A program made the position numbers and the translations under genes. DNA of 64,000 bases from Clostridiaceae bacterium. GTDB taxonomy: Bacteria > Bacillota > Clostridia > UBA1212 > DUPL01. The stretch is taken from NCBI GenBank assembly GCA_012838385.1, contig DUPL01000012.1, positions 1 through 64,000 of the forward strand. The letters are read 5' to 3'. The notes below the pieces were generated by a model. That model was not told where the DNA came from. It made no database searches and worked only from the letters and a program-made list of their open reading frames with translations. Below, piece after piece: positions 26,115 through 34,288 of the stretch. Each line of letters opens with the position of its first letter. The stretch's first letter is position 1.

Positions 26115-28112
26115 TTAATTGATATAACTTTCAATTGCTTCTATCAAGCTCTTTTTTGCGTATTGTATTGATACGTCTTTTATTGCAGCGCCAGCAGCAG
26201 TCAAATGACCGCCTCCTCCCAGTTTCTCTAGAATAACTTGAACATTGATTGCCCCTAAAGACCTGGCGCTTATGTAAACAACTCCACCTATTTCACACAG
26301 GACAAACGTAGCATCAATACCTGCCACATTCAGCATCTGATCCGCAGCAAGAGCTGATATGAATTTCGGATTCTTTATGTCCGAACCACATACGGCAATG
26401 GACATGTTTCCGTACACAATCTCCGCACTGGTTGCCACATCACAAACCTGTATAAAGGTTTGAATATCAGGCTGGAAGTATTGCTTTACGGATATTGTAT
26501 CAACACCCTGTGCTCTTAAGAAGGAAGCCGCTTCAAAGGTTCTTGTGCCGGTTTTGAATGTAAAGTTCTTGGTATCAACAAGTATCCCGGCATAAAGCGC
26601 TTCAGCCTCTATGGGTGGTATTGTTACATTCGGTTCAAAATACATGAGTATTTCCACTAGCAGCTCGCTTGTGGATGATGCGTAAGTTTCCGCATAATCT
26701 ATTACAGTATTTTTGATGAAGTCGGAACCTCTTCTATGGTGGTCTATAAGTGCTATTCTGCTTGCATAATCAAGAAGCTTTGGACACTCCGTAAGCTCCT
26801 TGTTATATGTGTCCACAACAATAACAAGAGTGTTGTCATCGATTATATTCAAGGCGTAACTTGAGTTAATAAATACTTCCTCGTATTCCTCCATGGTGGA
26901 CAGCTTTTCCATAATAGCTGCAATGGACTGGTTTACTGAGTTCAGAACAATATTGGCTTTTACACTTCTTAAACAACATGCCCTGTAAAGCGCAAGGGAT
27001 GCCCCCAGACTGTCCATGTCACAGTTATTATGACCCATTATGATTACCCTGCTGCTTTTGTCTATCTCTTCCTTCAGAAGATTGGATATGACTCTTGCCC
27101 TTACCTTTGTACGGCGTTCCATTTCAATATTGCTTCCACCATAGTAAGTGTCCTTGTTGTTCGACCTGACTATGGCCTGGTCTCCGCCTCTTCCAAGCGC
27201 AAGCTCGACAGCCATTTCTGCATTTTTGTAGTTTTCTTCTATTGTTTCTCCATCTTTCGCAATACCTATGCTAAGAGATACCGGTATCTTGTTTCCTACA
27301 TTAATGTTCTTTGCCTTGTCCAATATTACAAACTTGTTCTTCTCAAACTCTTTTAACTCATGATTTTCAGCAAGCAAAACATACCTGTCTCTTATTAATC
27401 TTCTGATTATTGCGCCTTTTCCTTTAAGCCATTCGTCAAATATTCTATTAAGTTCAACAAATATTTCATTTACAACAGCTTCTCCACTGGAACGATATAT
27501 TTCTTCATAACTGTCTATTACAATTATTCCTACTGCCAGTTTCTCATCTTCGTACTTCTGCCTTAATTTGACCATCTCGGTTATATCAATGAAATACAGC
27601 ATGATATAAAAGCCGCGTTTTTCTTCCTTTTCAGCTTTTATAATATTGCCCAGCATCTGATAAGTTCTGCCTTCAAGATATACCTCGCTCACAAGGTTAG
27701 TATCGTTCTCTATAAGCTTGCTTTTTATTTTCAATAGAAATAGTTCGTTGACAGTCTTCCTTATTAGCTTCTTTTTTTCAAAAATATTGGCAAAATGCTT
27801 GTTGTGCCATATAAGTTCTCCACTTTCATTTATAAACAAAAGCGGCAAATGGAAATCCCTTATCGAACCTTCCTTTCCTTCCTTCATGTGGAAAGATATG
27901 CCCGACACAATTTTTACTATGGCTTTTCTTTTTAATATGGCTATAACAATATTCAATAAAATAACAGCGACAAGCAGCAGAATGTAAACCAGCACATTCG
28001 TATAAATCTTCTGCACTGCACTAATATAAATGCTGTTTGCAATAAACGCTGCCGCTATCACAAAATTAATCAACGCCATATTTACTTTTCGGATTGAAAA
28101 TTTACCTTTCAT
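26115..28112 (-). CDS. gdpP: Cyclic-di-AMP phosphodiesterase, GdpP/YybT type
   Basis: Membrane enzyme hydrolysing c-di-AMP to pApA. 665 residues: two TM helices (about 12-32 and 37-58), a PAS domain (about 75-170), a degenerate GGDEF domain (about 175-305) without an intact GGDEF signature, then DHH/DHHA1 domains. The DHH metal motifs are visible as GHNNCDMDSLGA, VVDTYNKE and DHHRRGSDF; the DHHA1 end carries GGGGHLTAAG. It lies two bases after the MazG-like gene and upstream of rplI. Confidence 0.96.
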   Translation of the reverse strand: MKGKFSIRKVNMALINFVIAAAFIANSIYISAVQKIYTNVLVYILLLVAVILLNIVIAILKRKAIVKIVSGISFHMKEGKEGSIRDFHLPLLFINESGELIWHNKHFANIFEKKKLIRKTVNELFLLKIKSKLIENDTNLVSEVYLEGRTYQMLGNIIKAEKEEKRGFYIMLYFIDITEMVKLRQKYEDEKLAVGIIVIDSYEEIYRSSGEAVVNEIFVELNRIFDEWLKGKGAIIRRLIRDRYVLLAENHELKEFEKNKFVILDKAKNINVGNKIPVSLSIGIAKDGETIEENYKNAEMAVELALGRGGDQAIVRSNNKDTYYGGSNIEMERRTKVRARVISNLLKEEIDKSSRVIIMGHNNCDMDSLGASLALYRACCLRSVKANIVLNSVNQSIAAIMEKLSTMEEYEEVFINSSYALNIIDDNTLVIVVDTYNKELTECPKLLDYASRIALIDHHRRGSDFIKNTVIDYAETYASSTSELLVEILMYFEPNVTIPPIEAEALYAGILVDTKNFTFKTGTRTFEAASFLRAQGVDTISVKQYFQPDIQTFIQVCDVATSAEIVYGNMSIAVCGSDIKNPKFISALAADQMLNVAGIDATFVLCEIGGVVYISARSLGAINVQVILEKLGGGGHLTAAGAAIKDVSIQYAKKSLIEAIESYIN

Positions 28113-28113
28113 G

Positions 28114-28347
28114 TTAAACTTTTCTCAACCTTAATTTTCTTATTACCTTGTTGCTTATTTCGTCCTGATCAAGTCCCAGTTTCTTTCCGAGTGCATAAGA
28201 AAGAACTATTAGCTCAGATATGTCCTCGTTCACTTCGTCGATTATTATTTCGTCGGCTGAAAGGTCTTTGTACAGTTTTCCTACCGCCAGTACCAAGTCG
28301 GCTTTACAATTGTCAATTTGTCTGACATTACCAAAAACATTCAACAT
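28114..28347 (-). CDS. Small MazG-like protein
   Basis: 77 residues, all-helical by composition. The spacing of acidic residues (KADLVLAVGKLYKDL, then DEVNEDISELIVLSYALGKKLG) resembles small MazG-like proteins that sit before gdpP in Clostridia; assignment is by resemblance and position. It lacks the full MazG catalytic set, so pyrophosphohydrolase activity is doubtful. It nearly abuts gdpP and follows a hairpin after rpsR. Confidence 0.65.
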   Translation of the reverse strand: MLNVFGNVRQIDNCKADLVLAVGKLYKDLSADEIIIDEVNEDISELIVLSYALGKKLGLDQDEISNKVIRKLRLRKV

Positions 28348-28375
28348 ACTAACCCCTCATTCCGTTTTTTATATA

Positions 28376-28409
28376 CAAAAAGAGCGCAACTATGGAAGCT
28401 GCGCTTTTT
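28376..28409. terminator. Hairpin after rpsR, probable terminator or attenuator
   Basis: Arms at 28376-28391 and 28397-28409 form a GC-rich core (GCGCAGCT with AGTTGCGC on the minus strand) extended by A/T pairs with one bulge. Runs of T follow on both strands. It lies between rpsR and the MazG-like/gdpP genes and could reduce read-through from the rpsF operon. Confidence 0.65.
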
Positions 28410-28416
28410 ACTTATA

Positions 28417-28689
28417 TTAATCAGAAGAAAATGGCATCAACGCAACGTGTCTTGCCCTCTTTATAGCGTTGGTAAGCTGTCTCTGATGCTTGGCGCAGTT
28501 TCCGGAAATTCTTTTTGGCAGAATCTTGCCTCTTTCGGAAACAAACTTTCTAAGCTTTGCAATATCTTTATAATCAATATGTTCAACTTTGTCAACGCAG
28601 AAAGGACATACCTTCTTTCTTCCTCTTCTTTGTCTTGTAAAGTTTCTAACTTCCTTTTCGCCATCTTTGTTGCCTTCTTTTTTCACCAT
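28417..28689 (-). CDS. rpsR: 30S ribosomal protein S18
   Basis: 90 residues. S18 pairs with S6 on the small-subunit platform. The core [18 protein letters not shown] and the [13 protein letters not shown] motif are diagnostic. The extra N-terminal basic stretch (about 1-30) is longer than in short S18 proteins. Third gene of rpsF-ssb-rpsR. Confidence 0.97.
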   Translation of the reverse strand: MVKKEGNKDGEKEVRNFTRQRRGRKKVCPFCVDKVEHIDYKDIAKLRKFVSERGKILPKRISGNCAKHQRQLTNAIKRARHVALMPFSSD

Positions 28690-28725
28690 GATTTCGCCTC
28701 CTTCTTTCGAGATAGGTAATATTAC

Positions 28726-29151
28726 TTAGAATGGTATATCTCCATCATCTTCGTCTAGAACAAAGAAGCCAGCCTGTTGAGGTTGTGATTCAGCACCGTA
28801 ACCCGGCATATTGTCGTTAGTAGGTCCATCATGGCGTTTGCTGTCTGCAAACTCAACTTCATCAATAACTACATCTGTTGAATAACGCCTCTTGCCTTCC
28901 TGGTCCTCCCAGGAACTCGTCTCAATTCTACCAGCCACAGCTATTCTAGAGCCCTTGGTAAAATACTTTGATATAAATTCAGCAGTACTTCTCCACGCAA
29001 CGCAGTTTATAAAATCTGCGGTTTGCTGTTGGTTTTCCGACCTGTATCTGCGGTCTACCGCCAAAGTTATACGGCAAACTGGAATATTGGACGGAGTATA
29101 CCTCAGTTCCGGATCTTTTGTAAGCCTTCCGATTAAAACTACTTTATTCAT
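28726..29151 (-). CDS. ssb: Single-stranded DNA-binding protein
   Basis: 141 residues. N-terminal OB fold (about 1-105) starting MNKVVLIGRLTKDPELRYT with the FINCVAWRSTAEFI block, a short flexible linker, and the acidic tip DEDDGDIPF that recruits partner proteins. It lies between rpsF and rpsR, the standard Firmicute order. Confidence 0.98.
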   Translation of the reverse strand: MNKVVLIGRLTKDPELRYTPSNIPVCRITLAVDRRYRSENQQQTADFINCVAWRSTAEFISKYFTKGSRIAVAGRIETSSWEDQEGKRRYSTDVVIDEVEFADSKRHDGPTNDNMPGYGAESQPQQAGFFVLDEDDGDIPF

Positions 29152-29159
29152 AACATCAC

Positions 29160-29447
29160 CTATCCTTTGTTTCTTCTGATGACAAGGTACCTTAAAATAC
29201 CTTCAGTAATTTTGAAGTTTCTTTCAAGTTCCGCTGGAAAATCGGACTCGGAACTAAATGTCGCCAATACATAATGACCTTCGGTTACATAGTTAATTGG
29301 ATAAGCGAGACGTCTCTTGCCCCATTCTACAAAGGATTCAAGAGTCGCTTGAGATTCTATCAGGTTTTTGAATTTTTCAACTATTTCATTTACTTTCTCT
29401 TCACCTGGTACTGGATTAACTATGAACATTACTTCATAATTGTTCAT
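29160..29447 (-). CDS. rpsF: 30S ribosomal protein S6
   Basis: 95 residues, exactly the usual core length. Starts MNNYEVMFIVNP, and the ferredoxin-like fold includes VEWGKRRLAYPINYVTEGHYVL. The ATG at 29447 has AGGAGG 8 bases upstream; a GTG further upstream lies too close to that site. First gene of the rpsF-ssb-rpsR operon and divergent from the XRE/AbrB regulator. Confidence 0.98.
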   Translation of the reverse strand: MNNYEVMFIVNPVPGEEKVNEIVEKFKNLIESQATLESFVEWGKRRLAYPINYVTEGHYVLATFSSESDFPAELERNFKITEGILRYLVIRRNKG

Positions 29448-29457
29448 CTGTTTCACC

Positions 29458-29500
29458 TCCTTTTGGACTAACGGCCCTGTTATAACTAACAGAGCAAGGA
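29458..29500 (-). ncRNA. Candidate S6:S18 autoregulatory leader
   Basis: On the minus strand a CTGTTA/TAACAG hairpin with a 4-base loop (29492-29477) is followed by GGCCG, and CCTT (29499-29496) can pair with the AAGG just before the ribosome binding site. A hairpin next to an exposed CCG between the start site and the rpsF RBS fits the known S6:S18 leader, in which the protein complex represses its own operon. Confidence 0.5.
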
Positions 29501-29513
29501 ATTACAATATAGA

Positions 29514-29542
29514 ATTATATCACACAAATGTCAATTGTACAA
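29514..29542 (-). promoter_or_regulatory. Promoter of rpsF-ssb-rpsR
   Basis: TTGTAC (29542-29537), a 17-base spacer and a perfect TATAAT (29519-29514) on the minus strand, placing the start just before the candidate leader. Confidence 0.7.
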
Positions 29543-29658
29543 GCAATATTTTTTCGTGTGCCTATCCCTACATAATATTATAACTCATTTCCATCACCTG
29601 TCAATTGGTGCAACCAAAGTTAACAAAATCTGTTACATATGGTTGGTTTCAATAATAA

Positions 29659-29670
29659 ACAATTTATTGT
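29659..29670. promoter_or_regulatory. Candidate operator of the XRE/AbrB regulator
   Basis: Inverted repeat ACAAT-TT-ATTGT located 27 bases before the regulator's start codon and 12 bases before its ribosome binding site. The position suits autorepression; there is no direct proof of which protein binds. Confidence 0.35.
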
Positions 29671-29696
29671 ATTATACAGACAGGAGGTTGAAAAAT

Positions 29697-30149
29697 ATGA
29701 AAAGTATGAAAAATATTATTTCAGCAAATCTTAGATACTTGAGAAACATACAGGGATGGTCCCAGGAAGATATTGCGGAAAAAATCGGAGTAAGCCGCCA
29801 ATCAGTCGCAAAATGGGAAAACGGAGAAACCCTACCAGATATACTAAAGTGTGAAGCTTTGGCTGAACTATTCAATGTAACTCTTGATGATCTGGTACGT
29901 TACAACTCGGATGAACAAGGATTGCCCATACCACCCAAAAACAAGCATTTTTTTGGTATTGCAACCATTGGAGAAAGAGGTCAAATAGTTTTGCCTAAGA
30001 GTGCAAGAGAAACAATGGGACTAAAACCTGGAGACAAGCTTGTCGTGCTGGGCGACACCTCCCAAAATGGCAAAGGTATTGCTTTGATTGAAAGCGATCA
30101 GTTCTTGAAAATGACCGGACAGATTGTTGATAAGATTTTTAAAGAATAA
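29697..30149 (+). CDS. XRE helix-turn-helix / AbrB-like fusion regulator
   Basis: 150 residues combining two DNA-binding folds. Residues about 7-65 are an XRE/Cro-type HTH (LRNIQGWSQEDIAEKIGVSRQSVAKWENG). Residues about 85-130 read IATIGERGQIVLPKSARETMGLKPGDKLVVLGD, a SpoVT-AbrB swapped-hairpin domain. The ATG at 29697 follows AGGAGG by 9 bases. It directly precedes an ABC transporter, the position usually taken by a GntR-type regulator in similar clusters, so it probably controls that exporter. Confidence 0.9.
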   Translation: MKSMKNIISANLRYLRNIQGWSQEDIAEKIGVSRQSVAKWENGETLPDILKCEALAELFNVTLDDLVRYNSDEQGLPIPPKNKHFFGIATIGERGQIVLPKSARETMGLKPGDKLVVLGDTSQNGKGIALIESDQFLKMTGQIVDKIFKE

Positions 30150-30159
30150 AGGTGATAAA

Positions 30160-30906
30160 ATGATAATATTGAAGGTTGATAATCTTAGTAAAAAATATCC
30201 TGGTTTTCTTCTTGATGATATTTCTTTCTCCATATCTGAGGGGAAAATAATGGGCCTTATTGGAAAAAACGGTGCAGGAAAATCCACGACATTGAAAGGA
30301 ATGCTTAACCTTGTGAATCGCGATGGCGGTATGGTCGAAATGTTTGGTATGGATTTTTTCAAGCATGAAGAGGAAATCAAGCAGCAACTGGGTGTGGTGC
30401 TTGGAGGTATTGACTTTTACAACCATAAAAGACTTTCCGATATAACCGCTGTTACAAAAAGATTCTATAATAACTGGGATGATGATGCGTATGAAAATTA
30501 TATGGATGTCTTTTCACTAAATCCCAATAAGAAAGTAAAGGAACTATCAAGCGGCATGAAAGTAAAATACATGCTCACACTGGCCTTATCCCACAATGCA
30601 AAACTCCTTATTCTGGATGAACCCACCAGTGGACTTGATCCTGTAGCAAGGGATGACCTGCTAACACTATTCCGTCAGCTGGTAGAGAAAAAGAATATTA
30701 CTGTTCTATTCTCAACTCATATAATCACAGACCTTGAAAAATGCGCAGACTATATTACCTATATAAAAGATGGAAAACTCCTCAAAAGCGCTGAGAAGGA
30801 TGAATTTATAGATTCTTTTCAATATTTGAGAGAACCAGATGAGAACACCCGTCTTTCATTGGAGGATATTATGATAAGAACGGAAAGGAGAGAATACAAT
30901 GTTTAA
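30160..30906 (+). CDS. ABC transporter ATP-binding protein
   Basis: 248 residues. Walker A GKNGAGKST is near residue 37, the signature LSSGMKVKY near residue 129, and Walker B LLILDEPTSGLDP about 150. Similar to the ATPases of YtrB-type exporters. The ATG at 30160 is preceded by AAAGGTGAT. It overlaps the permease gene by eight bases. Substrate unknown; such modules often export or detoxify cell-envelope-active compounds. Confidence 0.92.
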   Translation: MIILKVDNLSKKYPGFLLDDISFSISEGKIMGLIGKNGAGKSTTLKGMLNLVNRDGGMVEMFGMDFFKHEEEIKQQLGVVLGGIDFYNHKRLSDITAVTKRFYNNWDDDAYENYMDVFSLNPNKKVKELSSGMKVKYMLTLALSHNAKLLILDEPTSGLDPVARDDLLTLFRQLVEKKNITVLFSTHIITDLEKCADYITYIKDGKLLKSAEKDEFIDSFQYLREPDENTRLSLEDIMIRTERREYNV

Positions 30907-31540
30907 TATGTTATATAAAGAAATCAGGCTTTCCGCCCATCCAAACCTCTTCATATTCACACTGCTTGGCATGCTGGTGATAGTGCCTGCTTATCCTTAT
31001 GGAATGGTTTTCATCTTCGGATGTCTTGGTCCATATATAACCATGATGTATGGCAGGGAAACAAATGATATTTACTACACTGCCCTGCTTCCTGTAAAAA
31101 AGACAGATATTGTAAAAGCAAAGTGTCTTTTATTCGTTCTTGCACAAATGACACAAATACTGATATCCCTACCCTTTGCCATATTGAGAGTATATATCCT
31201 GCCTGATGGCAATCCTGCAGGCATTGAAGCAAATCTGGCATATTACGGTTTTGGTTTCATAATATATGCAGTATTCAACATGATATTCCTTACCACGTTC
31301 TTTAAAACTGCATATAAGGCAGGCAAAGCCTTCTTGCTTGCAATAATTCCAGCTACTTTTTGCATGATTTTGATGGAAGTTCTTGTCCACTTTCCTAAAT
31401 TCAAGTGGCTTGACAGTACAAAAGCATACGATTTGCTTAAACAGAGTCCCATACTTGTTATTGGCATTGTATTCTATACCATAGTCATGTTACTAACTTA
31501 CAGAGTATCTGCAAATAGGTTTAAAAAAGTTGATCTTTAA
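30899..31540 (+). CDS. ABC-2 type transporter permease
   Basis: 213 residues with about six membrane segments (roughly 15-33, 38-52, 80-100, 112-138, 145-165 and 185-205). The motif GRETNDIYYTALLPVKKTDIVKAK matches the cytosolic loop of ABC-2 permeases that partner YtrB-like ATPases. GGAGAG lies 8 bases before the ATG, which is inside the ATPase gene. Together with the upstream regulator this makes a three-gene operon. Confidence 0.88.
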   Translation: MFNMLYKEIRLSAHPNLFIFTLLGMLVIVPAYPYGMVFIFGCLGPYITMMYGRETNDIYYTALLPVKKTDIVKAKCLLFVLAQMTQILISLPFAILRVYILPDGNPAGIEANLAYYGFGFIIYAVFNMIFLTTFFKTAYKAGKAFLLAIIPATFCMILMEVLVHFPKFKWLDSTKAYDLLKQSPILVIGIVFYTIVMLLTYRVSANRFKKVDL

Positions 31541-31543
31541 TGG

Positions 31544-31572
31544 TTGACGGTAGTCACCTTCTAATGTAATAT
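31544..31572 (+). promoter_or_regulatory. Promoter for the metallophosphoesterase lipoprotein
   Basis: TTGACG (31544-31549), a 17-base spacer and TAATAT (31567-31572), starting a few bases after the permease stop, with an AGAGGTG site before the ATG at 31608. Confidence 0.6.
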
Positions 31573-31607
31573 AAGTTTCAAAAGCGACGAAAACCAGAGG
31601 TGTATAA

Positions 31608-33146
31608 ATGAAAAGAAAAATTATTATCCTTGTTCTACTGATTATTGCAATTCTAGCCACTTCATGCTCATCCAGCGTAAAACTTACGGAGAAAGACAAG
31701 GAATTCATAAGCAAATACTACACAGAGTACGAAAGTGAGCTATTTGATGCTGAAAACATAGTTCTTTCATTTGCAGCCATGAGCGACCTCCATATAGGAG
31801 GAAAGAACCAGCCTGAAAAACTTGCAAAAGCCATAAATTTGCTTAATAAAAGGGTAAAGCCAGGTCTGGATGCTTTGTTGTTTGCTGGAGATCTTACAGA
31901 TCTTACAGGTTACAAAGTACAGGAAGATGAAATCAAAATATTTAAGAAAGTTATAGATGAAAACCGGGATAAAAATACTTCAATATTATATGTCCTTGGC
32001 AACCATGATGAAAACAGCGAAGTTTCAATGAGTCCCAGCTTCTACAGAATCTTTGGCGAATCTTTTTATAATGCTGATGTTCTTGACAAAGAAGAAATTT
32101 TCTCAGGTAGACATCACTGGATCGTAAATGGTTATCATTTTCTTGGGGCTGATTTTGACTGGAGTTCTGATGACTATGTTGGCAAGAATCTTGAATGGAT
32201 TGACACAAAACTTAAGGAAATAACAGAAAAAGAGCCAAACAAACCTGTTTTTGTCACAGTTCACGCCCCAAGGAGCAATGTTGACAAAACGCTTTCCAAG
32301 TATCCGCAGGTAATATTATTGACAGGGCACACCCATCTGCCCCTCAATTCAGACAGAGCAATAAAACAAACAACCTACACTCACCTGCATTGCGGTGGCA
32401 TGTATTACTACCGTCAATATACTGTTGACGGTAAGCTTATGGAAGAACTGGGAGAAATACATAATTTCATGCAAGGATACCTCGTGGAGGTCGACAAGAA
32501 TCAGAATGTAAGAGTTATAAGAATGGATTTTTACCACGAAAAGGCCTATGAGCCTGTGTGGATTATCCCTGCACCTAAAGAAGATAAATCTCATCTTCTA
32601 TACACTGAAGTGCTTAAGGACAAGAGCAAGAGACCGTATTTCGAGGATACTGAAATCGATCTAAGTGACTCCTTGACATACACCTTTATAGGCAGATTCA
32701 AAACAGCAAAGACGGAAAGCACAAATCCAATTGAGCTTTATGAAATCACTCTGTGGCAGACTGACAAGGTTGAAACAAAGTATATCTCCACCTATTATGC
32801 CATTACAGAAATTGATGATTTTCCTGATGAGTATGAATTTCGGTTCATAAATGTTGATGCAGACACCCATGCTGTAAGCATCTCTGCCTACGACTGCCAT
32901 GGAAGTTCGTCCAACAACATCCTCTACAATAAAGGCTTGTACTTTGTTGATATAAGATCCAATGTCCCTGGTAATGCAAATATTAAAGCTTACAAACAAG
33001 GAGAAAAAGTTAGAGTAAGAATAACTCCTCCTGCAGGTTACAGTATCGAGAACATAACCGCAGAAGGAATAGAGCTTGATGATTCAATGTCATTTGACAT
33101 GCCGGACAACAATGTGATTATTAACGTAACTTATTCAAAAAGATAG
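31608..33146 (+). CDS. Surface lipoprotein with calcineurin-like metallophosphoesterase domain
   Basis: 512 residues. A lipoprotein signal peptide with Cys20 (ATSC lipobox) places it outside the membrane. The phosphoesterase motifs are complete: MSDLHIGG, FAGDLTD, LGNHDEN, TVHAP and GHTHLP. A middle region (about 330-460) is unassigned, and the last 45 residues (ITPPAGY through SFDMPDNNVIINV) resemble small beta repeat modules common on Gram-positive surface proteins. Substrate unknown; nucleotides or wall phosphodiesters are possible. It overlaps the CapA-like gene by 12 bases, convergently. Confidence 0.88.
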   Translation: MKRKIIILVLLIIAILATSCSSSVKLTEKDKEFISKYYTEYESELFDAENIVLSFAAMSDLHIGGKNQPEKLAKAINLLNKRVKPGLDALLFAGDLTDLTGYKVQEDEIKIFKKVIDENRDKNTSILYVLGNHDENSEVSMSPSFYRIFGESFYNADVLDKEEIFSGRHHWIVNGYHFLGADFDWSSDDYVGKNLEWIDTKLKEITEKEPNKPVFVTVHAPRSNVDKTLSKYPQVILLTGHTHLPLNSDRAIKQTTYTHLHCGGMYYYRQYTVDGKLMEELGEIHNFMQGYLVEVDKNQNVRVIRMDFYHEKAYEPVWIIPAPKEDKSHLLYTEVLKDKSKRPYFEDTEIDLSDSLTYTFIGRFKTAKTESTNPIELYEITLWQTDKVETKYISTYYAITEIDDFPDEYEFRFINVDADTHAVSISAYDCHGSSSNNILYNKGLYFVDIRSNVPGNANIKAYKQGEKVRVRITPPAGYSIENITAEGIELDDSMSFDMPDNNVIINVTYSKR

Positions 33147-34286
33147 TTCCAATATACTTATCGCTTCAACTCCATGCTCGAGAGGCTTGCTCCTCTCGAG
33201 TATTACATTTATGCATTCTTGTTTTTTTGTATCTTCCAAAGGGGTTGGTCTGAAGTTGTTTGCCAGAACACCCTTGAAATTAAGATCATTAGTAGATGTT
33301 ATGTAGCATGGGACAACAAAGCTGTCGTCTCCTAAAACTTTCCCGCCCTTTACCGTCCATTCATGTACATATATCATGGTTTCAGGGTTTGTTGCACTTC
33401 TTGATCCTCCGAAAGCAAAGTTACCAAGACTGTATACAATATGTTTTCCTTTGTAGTTTTCAATTCCCTGAAGAAGATGAGGATGGTGTCCGACTATCAG
33501 GTCCGCTCCTTCATCTATATACAAATGAGCTACATCCCTTTGTGCTTTTGGGGGAACTTTTTCAAGTTCCTTGCCCCAATGAAGGTTGACTATTACAATA
33601 TTGTCCTCTTTCTTGTTGTCCCTTATCAATGGAAGAACATCCTCGTACCTCTCTGCCATGACATTGGTGTCTTCAACTAATATGAAGTTTGCAGCTATAA
33701 AGACAATTTCAACACCTTTTACAATAACCTTGTAAACTTCATTATGCCCTATCGGTTCAACACCATGGCTTTTAAAAGAATTCCGAGTTTCAATATACCC
33801 TTCCTCCAAGTAATCATAAGAGTGGTTGTTGGCAAGAAGTGCAATTTCTACACTTGATTCTTTTAATATGTTGGCATATTCAGGCTTTCCTCTGAAGCGC
33901 CAGGGTTTGTCCGCCTGCTTTGTATGATTTGTCAGGGTCCCCTCATAATTAATAACAGTAATGTCGTCACTTTTGAAATAGTCAAGAACGTAATCAAAGG
34001 GGTATGTTACACTGTTTGATCTTTCATACACCTGCGGAAACAGGTCAGGCAGATCATATTCGTTTTGCATTCCAAACATGCAGTCCCCGACAAAACTTAT
34101 TCTGATTGTCTGTTCGACTTCGGGCTTCTCTGTTGGCTCGAGAGTGGGAGATGGCGAAGGTGTTAATGTATGTGTAGGCAGCAAAGCATCTGTGGGCACA
34201 GGAGTTAAATTTACTCCACCTTGCCCACAGGAAGACAGTACAAATATCAAGACAATAATAATGAAAATAAATGATTTTCTTTTCAT
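33135..34286 (-). CDS. CapA-family lipoprotein (PgsA/CapA-like metallophosphatase fold)
   Basis: 383 residues. Signal peptide with the lipobox LSSC (Cys20), then a Thr/Pro-rich spacer (about 28-55) and a CapA domain with SFVGDCMFG, VINYEGTLTN, LANNHSYDY, NLHWGKE and VGHHPHLLQG. CapA proteins are needed for poly-gamma-glutamate capsule in Bacillus, but many lone copies have other or unknown roles; no capBC genes are present here. The ATG at 34286 is chosen over a TTG at 34292; the ribosome binding site is weak, so translation may depend on the upstream gene. Confidence 0.87.
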   Translation of the reverse strand: MKRKSFIFIIIVLIFVLSSCGQGGVNLTPVPTDALLPTHTLTPSPSPTLEPTEKPEVEQTIRISFVGDCMFGMQNEYDLPDLFPQVYERSNSVTYPFDYVLDYFKSDDITVINYEGTLTNHTKQADKPWRFRGKPEYANILKESSVEIALLANNHSYDYLEEGYIETRNSFKSHGVEPIGHNEVYKVIVKGVEIVFIAANFILVEDTNVMAERYEDVLPLIRDNKKEDNIVIVNLHWGKELEKVPPKAQRDVAHLYIDEGADLIVGHHPHLLQGIENYKGKHIVYSLGNFAFGGSRSATNPETMIYVHEWTVKGGKVLGDDSFVVPCYITSTNDLNFKGVLANNFRPTPLEDTKKQECINVILERSKPLEHGVEAISILELSF

Positions 34287-34288
34287 AA

